Shown in pieces: positions 32,994 to 40,179 of a stretch of DNA of 64,000 nucleotides. The notes under the pieces are model-generated. The model made no database searches, was not told the origin of the DNA, and saw nothing but the letters and a program-made list of their open reading frames with translations. The DNA is from an uncultured Acetatifactor sp. (GTDB taxonomy: Bacteria > Bacillota > Clostridia > Lachnospirales > Lachnospiraceae). Where the stretch lies: positions 62,001-126,000 of the forward strand of contig CANQNT010000004.1 in the NCBI GenBank assembly GCA_947625255.1. Direction: 5' to 3'. A program made the translations under genes and the position numbers. Numbering within the stretch: the stretch's first letter is position 1; each line of letters starts with the position of its first letter.

Positions 32994-33010
32994 TTCTCAC
33001 TCCTCCGATC

Positions 33011-33946
33011 TTATAACTTGTCCACGCTTTCCACCACATACTGCTGCCTGCGGAACGTCATATTCAAGATAACCGACAGATACTTAAAAATCACTGTCAA
33101 CATCACAAACAACATGAAAAATCCCAGAGACATCAATCCCATGATGGACAGCCAGCCCTCCACCGGTCTGTCCGCGCTGAAAATGGAATAAATCAAATAA
33201 AGGAACATAAACATCAATACCAGGAAAAACCCGGCACTCAAAAGCAAGCTCATCCGTTCCAGCAGGCTGGTAAAGATGATAATGGTGTCCATTGCCAGGT
33301 CGCTTCGATTTCCAATTTCTTCCCAATTATGCCCCCTGCGCATATCCTTTTTGTTTTCATAACATATGGTGTCAATTTTCAGGCCACAGTTCACATAAAG
33401 TGCCTTGCGGTACGGGATATAGGAGTTTAACTGATTGACACGGTTGACGGCACGGCGGGAAACAATGCGGAAACGTTCCTGCCGGATTCCCGTTTTCCTC
33501 TTACTCCCCAGATTATAAAGCAGATAAAACATCCTGGAAGACAGCGGGACATTATGCTTGGGCGCCGCCGCCACCACGTCAAAGCCCTCCAGGGCCCTTT
33601 TGTACACATCCATCACAAGACTTTCTTCAAAATCCATGGTGCATTGATCAAATTCAAACAAAAAATCCCCTACGGCCAGATCTCGGCCCGCGTTCATGGC
33701 GGACTCCACTCCCTGATAATAACTCAGATTAATCAGGCTCATGACGTGATGGTTTCCGCTGGCGGCCTGATAACGCTTGATTTCCTCTATGGTGCCGTCC
33801 GTACATCCGTCATTGACACAGATAATCTCGTATTTTTCAAAATTTTGCCGCATGATCCCGCAAATTTTGCTCACAAATTCCGTGATCCGTCCCTCTTCAT
33901 TATGCAGATACAAGACACATGAGATAAAATTTTTTTCCAGTTCCAT
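33011..33946 (-). CDS. GT2 glycosyltransferase with two C-terminal helices and an altered DxD region
   Basis: This 311-residue protein has a GT-A domain (FISCVLYLHNEEGRITEFV, IICVNDGCTDGT) and two carboxy-terminal membrane helices (about 233-258 and 268-292), followed by KYLSVILNMTFRRQQYVVES. That tail echoes the EYIGRIY...YVVKE tail of polyprenyl-phosphate sugar synthases. Where these usually have a D-A-D or D-D-D metal site, this protein reads GDFLFEFDQCTMDFEE, keeping Asp only at some positions. It could still make a polyprenyl-phosphate sugar or act as a polytopic transferase with changed donor binding. It lies between the FAD oxidoreductase and the DegT aminotransferase, perhaps serving one unusual sugar. 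Confidence 0.78.
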   Translation of the reverse strand: MELEKNFISCVLYLHNEEGRITEFVSKICGIMRQNFEKYEIICVNDGCTDGTIEEIKRYQAASGNHHVMSLINLSYYQGVESAMNAGRDLAVGDFLFEFDQCTMDFEESLVMDVYKRALEGFDVVAAAPKHNVPLSSRMFYLLYNLGSKRKTGIRQERFRIVSRRAVNRVNQLNSYIPYRKALYVNCGLKIDTICYENKKDMRRGHNWEEIGNRSDLAMDTIIIFTSLLERMSLLLSAGFFLVLMFMFLYLIYSIFSADRPVEGWLSIMGLMSLGFFMLFVMLTVIFKYLSVILNMTFRRQQYVVESVDKL

Positions 33947-33975
33947 CGCTTACCCCGTTTCATCGATCTCTTCTA

Positions 33976-35124
33976 TCAATCCAAAACCTCATCCAGGTCG
34001 AAAATCGTATTGATTTTCCCGGAAAGGACGCTGACAAATACAGGTTCCCGCGATACAAATTTAATGACCGTAGGCCTGGAATCGTCAATTTCCGAAGCTT
34101 TCAGAATCGGTTTCATGGAAAACAAGGATTTTTCATAGGCAAATTCCAGTTCATCCCGCATATATTTGCGAGTCAGAGCGCTCATATATTCCCAGGCACT
34201 TTCCGGCTTATGAACGCAAGTATTACAATTGCCAAGTCTTTTCCCACTGCAATTCGTTCCGGCCTGGCAAGAGAACTCGGGCACTTTGGAAAAACTGGTC
34301 TGGTGAGGCGTAAAAGTAACGGAGGTCAGGGAATGCAGCCCCGTCTTTCCAAAAGGCATTATGGAAAAGAAAGGACCATCCATGACCGTCAGCCCCGTCT
34401 TTTGCAGCGCCTCCCCCACACGGCACAGAATAATTTCGCACAACTCATATTTTAAGGCAAAGGGAGCCGTTTCCACCCCCTCTACCATCTGAAGCACCTG
34501 ATTGACCGAGGCATACGTGGCGTTCATTACAAAGGGCGCTTCATACCGTTCCTCCCGGAACGGGTTTCCATCTCCCAGACGGCATCGGGCCAAAATCTCA
34601 TAGCAATCGGATTTTTTCACAATCCGGGTGATTTCCCTTCCAAATAAAAGCCTTACATTCTTGCCATATTCCTTGATCCGGTCAAGGAGATAATCTCGCA
34701 GGACAAACGCATCATAGGTGTATTCCCGGGTTAAAAACGCCCCGTCGCAAACCCCGTCCTTAAAATAATTGCCCACCGGGATCTCCCTGCAGGGAATCCC
34801 CGCATTATGGCAGAACTTCATGAATTCTCCCGCATCCGTCCAGGAAAAATGACTGGAAGTGGCATAAACCTGTTCAAAGTCAGAATAAATGCAGCAGGAA
34901 AACTCTTCCACAAAGCGCCGAAAATATCCTGCCGATTTCATAGCGGTGGAAAGAGAGCGGGGATAATGATAACCCATATGTACCCTGGCCTGATTGATAT
35001 AGGTAGCCCGGGTGAACGGTTCCTGCTCCTGCTCTATCACAATTACATTTTGCCCTTTCCTGGCACAGTATAATGCGGCATACAAACCGTATAATCCTGC
35101 GCCGATAATCACTTTATCCAGCAT
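33976..35124 (-). CDS. FAD-dependent oxidoreductase (DAO fold), function in the glycan locus unknown
   Basis: This 382-residue protein starts with the Rossmann dinucleotide motif VIIGAGLYGLYAALYCARKG and the acidic VIVIEQEQEP that binds the FAD ribose, as in D-amino-acid-oxidase fold enzymes. It has RVHMGYHYPRS, which is reminiscent of substrate loops in this fold. A four-cysteine cluster in the second half (CQAGTNCSGKRLGNCNTC) could bind a metal. No signal peptide is seen, so it is cytoplasmic. The ATG sits within the end of the preceding membrane-protein gene, with AGGTGA upstream. Oxidation of a sugar or of a lipid-linked intermediate fits the place; no substrate can be named. The fold call is firm, the role is not. 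Confidence 0.7.
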   Translation of the reverse strand: MLDKVIIGAGLYGLYAALYCARKGQNVIVIEQEQEPFTRATYINQARVHMGYHYPRSLSTAMKSAGYFRRFVEEFSCCIYSDFEQVYATSSHFSWTDAGEFMKFCHNAGIPCREIPVGNYFKDGVCDGAFLTREYTYDAFVLRDYLLDRIKEYGKNVRLLFGREITRIVKKSDCYEILARCRLGDGNPFREERYEAPFVMNATYASVNQVLQMVEGVETAPFALKYELCEIILCRVGEALQKTGLTVMDGPFFSIMPFGKTGLHSLTSVTFTPHQTSFSKVPEFSCQAGTNCSGKRLGNCNTCVHKPESAWEYMSALTRKYMRDELEFAYEKSLFSMKPILKASEIDDSRPTVIKFVSREPVFVSVLSGKINTIFDLDEVLD

Positions 35125-36488
35125 TCATCGTCACCTATGCCTTTTGGACTTTCCGTAAGAAAAACCATTCCAATTCCCCAGGACAGACTCACAAATACCA
35201 CGTGCCGATAATCCTGCATCCCTGACACGGACATGGTATACCAAACCACCAATAAAGCCGATACCAGCGCCAGCCTGATCAGCAGCGAAATACAGGATTT
35301 CCCGGAATCCCCGGGATCCGCATCACCCGCTCTTTTTCCCAAAAAAGCCTTCTTCCGGGAAAGCAAGAGACTCAGGCCTCCCAGCAACAACACTGTCATA
35401 AAGGCCAGCCCCGCAAATGACACAAAGTAATTCGTCCATCGCGGCATTCTCTCAGACATCAACCCATAATTCCAACTATCATAGGTTACCCCGATTCCCA
35501 GACGATTAAACAGCAAGGCCGCAAGAGGCACACTATACTGCAATAGGTCCCCTGCCATATCCGTGGCGATTTCCGTGGTCCGGACGCGCAGCATGCTTTT
35601 CGCCATGTCCCAATAGATATTGTGTGCTTTTCGGATTCCATAGGTCCGCTCCACGACAGGTCCAAATTTTGTAAGAACCGTTTCCGGGATACGGCTGAAC
35701 TCCGTCATTTCTTCCAGATCAAAAAGATCCCTGGCCTCAGGCTGCCAAAAATCCAGAGATGCGGCAAAATTGGGCCAGACAAATCGATGAAGCGCCATGG
35801 CCGCAACGCCGCGGTTCATTCTGCCCCGACTGCCCTCTTCCACAGTCAGGGACCAAACGATCCCCGCCAGCAGACACACCGTCAATAATACCGCAAGTCC
35901 CTTGATTGCTGACGCTTTCCTCTGTCCACCCCTGACAAGCAGACAATGCGCCCATTCCACCAGGAATACAAGTCCCCCAAATAAAAAATACTCCGGAATC
36001 AACAAACCACCCAACAGCCAAAAAAATCCGCCCTTGACCCAATCTTCTTCCCAATGATAATAAATACACAGAAGCAGCATGGAAGATGCCAACGCTTCAG
36101 GCGTCACGGCCGCGAAGAACTGACTCACCACGGGAATCGTCATCACTCCCAAAGCCAGAAGCACTCTGTGTCTTCTGCCGTCCAGCACCTTGTAAAGCGT
36201 GCCAAAGCCCACACCAAGCTGTAACACATACAAAGGGATATAATAAGGGAGGGGACTGATCTTTTCCACCAACCTTGCCATCCGTATCAAAAAAGGGTAG
36301 GCGATTCCAATATATTCATCCGTCACCATGCTCTTGGAAATGTCCAGCAACTCCCCCGTAATCTGAAAATCAGGAACACGACCCACGTTTCCAATCAGCC
36401 ACACAATCCCCAGAATGATCTGTACTATCCATAGCATCCACATCCCGGAAATGGCCGCCGCCTGTATTTTGCGCAAAAATACCTTCAT
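35109..36488 (-). CDS. Polytopic membrane protein, paralogue of the gene at 26567
   Basis: This 459-residue membrane protein has about nine helices. Shared blocks with the 26567-28027 protein are W..QIILG..WLIGNVG near the start, then SKSMVTDEYIGIAYPFLIRM, RGRMNRGVAAMALHRFVWPN and a late VVWYTMSVSGMQDYRHVVFV. It lacks the 12-residue repeat of its paralogue. The first-loop Asp-Glu-Tyr and the Arg-Phe-Val-Trp-Pro-Asn block are the most conserved points and are candidates for catalytic or substrate residues. It follows an SGNH gene and its end overlaps the oxidoreductase start by 16 bases. A GT-C-like transfer role is inferred. Confidence 0.68.
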   Translation of the reverse strand: MKVFLRKIQAAAISGMWMLWIVQIILGIVWLIGNVGRVPDFQITGELLDISKSMVTDEYIGIAYPFLIRMARLVEKISPLPYYIPLYVLQLGVGFGTLYKVLDGRRHRVLLALGVMTIPVVSQFFAAVTPEALASSMLLLCIYYHWEEDWVKGGFFWLLGGLLIPEYFLFGGLVFLVEWAHCLLVRGGQRKASAIKGLAVLLTVCLLAGIVWSLTVEEGSRGRMNRGVAAMALHRFVWPNFAASLDFWQPEARDLFDLEEMTEFSRIPETVLTKFGPVVERTYGIRKAHNIYWDMAKSMLRVRTTEIATDMAGDLLQYSVPLAALLFNRLGIGVTYDSWNYGLMSERMPRWTNYFVSFAGLAFMTVLLLGGLSLLLSRKKAFLGKRAGDADPGDSGKSCISLLIRLALVSALLVVWYTMSVSGMQDYRHVVFVSLSWGIGMVFLTESPKGIGDDECWIK

Positions 36489-36497
36489 AGCATCCGC

Positions 36498-37361
36498 CTA
36501 TCTTGCTTCTATTTCACGAATCGCATCCGCAATCCTTTCGGCAATTAATTGCTGCCCCGCCACGGTCAAATGCAGACCATCGTATAGATACTTTTCCTCC
36601 GTTTCCTCCCAGATGCCGGAATCATGATAGTTATCCAATACCAAAAGCCCATAATCCTGTCCAATCTGAAGCTCCAGCCCTACATAATCCTCCAGCAGAC
36701 CGCCCCCAAAATCCCGCTCTTCACAAGTTGACCGCTCTTCCCCATAAAAAGCGCACCATGTAGGCGTCATCAAAATAATCTGCAGATTCGGGAAACCTCC
36801 TTTAAGGGATTCAATCGAGGTACGCAGCGCTCCTCCGAATGTTGATTCATCATAGGGATCCTGCCGGTTATCCAGGGGAATCCCGCCATTATAGTCATTG
36901 GTTCCATGCTCGATCACCACATAGTCCACCTTTTGAAAATCCGTCCGGGCCAATTCCCGGATACAGTCAGTATAATAATCAAAGGTTTGGGGATAGGTCA
37001 TCCAATAGCGATCCCCAAAAGCGGCCAAGGACCTTTGAACGGAAAAATCCCTCACCGCGATGGCATCCACAAGCTTTACCAGACTCAGCCATTCCTTGAG
37101 AACGCCCGGCCGGTTCTCTTCTTCCCGAAACGCGGCACGACTGCCGCCGAAACCACCCTTTAACACAGGGACCTCCAACAGGCGTTCCAATTGACCGGCA
37201 ATCGTTTCCCCTTCTCTGCTGTTTCCAATGATGCTGTCTCCCAACAGCACTATGGAATAGGAGGAACGATAAGGAGGAAACGAGACAATCAGGCTGATGA
37301 CCGCTACCGCAACCACCACGCACAGGCCCCCTCCCCAGACAAATAAGCGGCTTCTTTTCAT
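36498..37361 (-). CDS. SGNH/GDSL hydrolase-fold protein, paralogue of the gene at 31004
   Basis: This 287-residue protein has an amino-terminal helix (LFVWGGGLCVVVAVAVISLI) and an external SGNH domain. Blocks: IVLLGDSIIGNSREGET, EHGTNDYNGGI and DGLHLTVAG. The region QDPYDESTFGGALRTSIESL is nearly identical in plan to its paralogue (EDPYDPYTYGGALRTSLRGL), and both have a DFGGGLLE(D/E)YV stretch and two central cysteines. The pair therefore arose by duplication within or into this locus. An O-acetyl transfer or esterase role on the exported glycan is possible, working with the acyltransferase-3 protein at 28052. The ribosome site GAAGGAT precedes the ATG; the paralogous-type membrane gene follows after nine bases. 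Confidence 0.82.
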   Translation of the reverse strand: MKRSRLFVWGGGLCVVVAVAVISLIVSFPPYRSSYSIVLLGDSIIGNSREGETIAGQLERLLEVPVLKGGFGGSRAAFREEENRPGVLKEWLSLVKLVDAIAVRDFSVQRSLAAFGDRYWMTYPQTFDYYTDCIRELARTDFQKVDYVVIEHGTNDYNGGIPLDNRQDPYDESTFGGALRTSIESLKGGFPNLQIILMTPTWCAFYGEERSTCEERDFGGGLLEDYVGLELQIGQDYGLLVLDNYHDSGIWEETEEKYLYDGLHLTVAGQQLIAERIADAIREIEAR

Positions 37362-37383
37362 ATCCTTCTATCCTTCCACGCCT

Positions 37384-38109
37384 CTAAACCTGCTTTTTTA
37401 TATAAAACATCACCCACAGCCTCGCAATTTGCACGATATAATCACAAATTGTCCGAAAGATCTTTACGGTGGTATTATAATCCTCCTGCCATTCCACTGG
37501 ATAATCCAAGATATTCATGCCACGCTTTTCAGCCCGCAGCAAAAACTCAATCATATAAAACCAGCCATTATCCTGACTACAGCCTTTCACCAGGTCCAGG
37601 GCCTGCCGCCTTCTCACAAAAGTAAAGCCGCAGATCGCGTCACTGCACTTCATCCCCAGGAATCCCTTCAGCAAAATCAACAGCCCCCGGGAAGTAATCT
37701 TCCGGTACCATTTTCTCCCCCTGGTGTCAGATTCCTTGGCGAAACGGCTTCCGTTGATATATTCCACTTCGTCATTGGCAGAGAAAATATGGATGGCTTC
37801 TCCCAAATGACGAATATTGGTGGACAGGTCAATGTCCATATAGCCCACCACGTCACCGCGGCTGACCTCCACGCCCCTGCGGAACGCGGCGCCCACTCCT
37901 CTGACATCGATGCGCTCGAACCGTACCTTTTCGTATTTTTCACAAAGTTCTCCGGCGATCCGCGGTGTTTCGTCCTCCGAACCATTGTCTACAATTATGA
38001 TTTCATAATCTTCATACCGAATCTCTTGAAGATATTCCACAGTCCTAGTGATCCCGCTCTCCAGGCGCTTCTTTTCATTCAATACCGGGAAAATAATCGT
38101 GATGACCAT
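37384..38109 (-). CDS. GT2 glycosyltransferase, DPM1-like
   Basis: This 241-residue GT-A protein has VITIIFPVLNEKKRLESGIT, IIIVDNGSEDETPRIA, the metal site in VVGYMDIDLSTN and CSDAICGFTFVRRRQALDLV, a segment common in dolichol- or polyprenyl-phosphate sugar synthases. A last hydrophobic stretch (IVQIARLWVMFYI) may be a weak membrane contact. It lacks the paired carboxy-terminal helices of GtrB types and so looks like a DPM1-type soluble or peripheral enzyme. GAGGAG lies six bases from the ATG, just after the stop of the preceding GT2 gene. It is one of two adjacent GT2 genes following pseB. Donor sugar unknown. Confidence 0.85.
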   Translation of the reverse strand: MVITIIFPVLNEKKRLESGITRTVEYLQEIRYEDYEIIIVDNGSEDETPRIAGELCEKYEKVRFERIDVRGVGAAFRRGVEVSRGDVVGYMDIDLSTNIRHLGEAIHIFSANDEVEYINGSRFAKESDTRGRKWYRKITSRGLLILLKGFLGMKCSDAICGFTFVRRRQALDLVKGCSQDNGWFYMIEFLLRAEKRGMNILDYPVEWQEDYNTTVKIFRTICDYIVQIARLWVMFYIKKQV

Positions 38110-38111
38110 GT

Positions 38112-39074
38112 CTACTCCTCATGCTCCCGTCCGTGACTTTTCATCATCGTCTGCTTCTCACTGCCGGTCCGAATCAGACGATATTCAAAATCTCTTCTGT
38201 CCTTTGCGGCCATTCCTTCCAATATCATTCCGGAAAATAACGCCAAAAGTCCGGCAATTACCATGAACCCGCACACGATCAGCGTAGGGAACCTTGGCAC
38301 CAAGCCCGTCTTCAGATATTCATATCCTACCGGCAGGAACAACAGAATCGCCGCAACCGTCAGTAAAAGACACAGAAGCCCAAAAAACCGCATCGGTCTA
38401 TAATTCCGATAAAGCTGGAGCATCTTCCGGATCACCCGCAGGCCGTCACTATAGGTATTCAGCTTGGATTCACTTCCCTCCGGCCGATCCCGGAACTTCA
38501 CCACCACATTGTCTACCTGGAGATTATAATTCACCGCATGAATCGTCATCTCCGTTTCAATCTCAAATCCCTGGGAAAACACCGGAAACGTCTTTACAAA
38601 CTCATAACTGAACGCGCGATAGCCGGTCATGATGTCCCGGATATTCGAATGAAACAGCATATTAATACCGCCGCGCATCAGAAGATTGCCAAAATTATGA
38701 AAAGGTCTCTTGTTTTCCGTAAAATATGTGGAAGAAAGACGGTCTCCCACCACCATGTCCGCCTGATAAAGCAGAACCCGGTCCACCATCTCCCGCGCGC
38801 AATCCAGGGGATAAGTGTCGTCTCCGTCAATCATCAGATAGCACTGTGCGTTGATTTCCCGAAACATCCTGCGGATCACATTTCCCTTGCCCTGCTTATA
38901 CTCATGACGAATCACCGCCCCCGCGGCCTGCGCCTCCTGGACGGTCCGGTCCGTGGAATTATTGTCGTATACATAGATCACCGCTTCCGGTAAGGCTTCC
39001 CTGGCATCCCGCACCACCTTGCCCACGGTTAATTCTTCGTTATAGCACGGAATCAGTACCGCTATCTTATCCAT
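38112..39074 (-). CDS. GT2 glycosyltransferase with two C-terminal helices
   Basis: This protein of about 320 residues has a DPM-type GT-A domain: IAVLIPCYNEELTVGKVV, VYDNNSTDRTVQEAQ and the metal site MIDGDDTYPLDCAREM, then IMTGYRAFSYEFVKTFPV. Two helices follow (FFGLLCLLLTVAAILLFLPV and LIVCGFMVIAGLLALFSGMI). It is typical of glycosyltransferases that load undecaprenyl phosphate in Gram-positive glycan loci. The start is the ATG at 39074, with GGGAG seven bases upstream; the open frame reaches further into the end of pseB without a ribosome site. It follows pseB by 26 bases and is one of three GT2 proteins here with paired terminal helices. Confidence 0.87.
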   Translation of the reverse strand: MDKIAVLIPCYNEELTVGKVVRDAREALPEAVIYVYDNNSTDRTVQEAQAAGAVIRHEYKQGKGNVIRRMFREINAQCYLMIDGDDTYPLDCAREMVDRVLLYQADMVVGDRLSSTYFTENKRPFHNFGNLLMRGGINMLFHSNIRDIMTGYRAFSYEFVKTFPVFSQGFEIETEMTIHAVNYNLQVDNVVVKFRDRPEGSESKLNTYSDGLRVIRKMLQLYRNYRPMRFFGLLCLLLTVAAILLFLPVGYEYLKTGLVPRFPTLIVCGFMVIAGLLALFSGMILEGMAAKDRRDFEYRLIRTGSEKQTMMKSHGREHEE

Positions 39075-39100
39075 CCTATTCTCCCAAACCGTAAAAAAAC

Positions 39101-40096
39101 TTATTTTTCCAGATTCATGCCGGCAAGCCTCTCCCTGATCTGCTCCACACTCAGCCATTCCGTGTTGCTGTTGGAGCTATATGAAAAGTTCTCCGGCACT
39201 TTCTTGCCAGTGGGAACCACTTTCTTGCGCTCACTCCACACCAACTGGGGATAAATAATGAAATGATTATCATATTCATAAGTGCGGGGCGCGTCCTCCA
39301 CGGTGATCATGATCTCATGCAGCTTCTCTCCCTCGCGGATCCCGATCTGCGACATCTTGCAGCCGGGAAGCATGGCCTGGGCCAGATCCGTCACCTTGAA
39401 CGACGGAATCCTGGAAATAAAGGTCTCTCCCCCTTTCGCTTCCGTCAGAGCCTTGATCACCAGCTCGATGCCCTGCTGAAGGCTGATCCAGAATCTCGTC
39501 ATACGAAAATCTGTAATGGGAAACTCCGTGCCTCCGTTTTTGATGATTTCATGGAAAATGGGAATGATGGAACCGCGGCTGCCGGCCACATTGCCGTAAC
39601 GCACGACGGAAAAGCTGATGTCCTTGTTCCCCGCGTAGGCATTGGCCGCGATAAAGAGCCTGTCCGATATCAGCTTCGTGCCGCCGTAAAGATTCACGGG
39701 ATTGACGGCCTTATCCGTGGACAACGCCACTACCTTTTTCACACCGGTATCCAACGCCGCATCGATCACGTTCTGGGCGCCGCCGATATTTGTCTTGATC
39801 GCCTCAGCCGGATTATATTCACAGGCGGGAACCTGCTTCAGGGCCGCCGCGTGCACCACATAATCCACGCCTTCAAAAGCCCTCTTCAAACGCTCCTTAT
39901 CCCGCACATCTCCGATAAAGAAGCGAAGCCTGTCCGCATATTCTTTAAACCGCGTCTTCATGACGGATTGCTTAAATTCGTCTCTGGAATAAATAATCAC
40001 CTTAGCGGGGACATAATGCTCAAAAACATATTTGGTAAATGCGTTTCCGAAACTTCCTGTTCCTCCCGTGACCAGAATTGACTTATTGTTCAGCAT
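39101..40096 (-). CDS. pseB: PseB, UDP-GlcNAc 4,6-dehydratase (5-inverting)
   Basis: This short-chain dehydrogenase of about 331 residues performs the first step of pseudaminic acid synthesis, converting UDP-GlcNAc to the 4-keto-6-deoxy-L-arabino sugar. It has the NAD(P) motif VTGGTGSFGNAFTKYV, SRDEFKQSVM, HAAALKQVPACEYNP, the catalytic region STDKAVNPVNLYGGTKLISD with Lys in the usual YxxxK place (YGGTK), and VRYGNVAGSRGSIIPIF. All are standard for PseB/FlaA1. The ATG at 40096 has GGGAGG seven bases upstream. It is the first gene after a sigma-A promoter and heads the minus-strand glycan block. The glmM gene two positions upstream supplies its precursor. Confidence 0.94.
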   Translation of the reverse strand: MLNNKSILVTGGTGSFGNAFTKYVFEHYVPAKVIIYSRDEFKQSVMKTRFKEYADRLRFFIGDVRDKERLKRAFEGVDYVVHAAALKQVPACEYNPAEAIKTNIGGAQNVIDAALDTGVKKVVALSTDKAVNPVNLYGGTKLISDRLFIAANAYAGNKDISFSVVRYGNVAGSRGSIIPIFHEIIKNGGTEFPITDFRMTRFWISLQQGIELVIKALTEAKGGETFISRIPSFKVTDLAQAMLPGCKMSQIGIREGEKLHEIMITVEDAPRTYEYDNHFIIYPQLVWSERKKVVPTGKKVPENFSYSSNSNTEWLSVEQIRERLAGMNLEK

Positions 40097-40147
40097 ACCG
40101 ATTCCTCCCATTGTACGATTCTTTCTTTATTTTGTACTATCCTTTTT

Positions 40148-40176
40148 ATTTTAGCATACACATTTCAGAAAAGCAA
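40148..40176 (-). promoter_or_regulatory. Sigma-A promoter of the pseB-led glycan block
   Basis: On the minus strand TTGCTT (40171-40176), a 17-base spacer and TAAAAT (40148-40153), with a TG at the extended -10 position, face pseB about 50 bases away. The following minus-strand genes down to 20042 have only short gaps or overlaps, so this may drive a transcript of up to 20 kb. Confidence 0.72.
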
Positions 40177-40179
40177 CTT

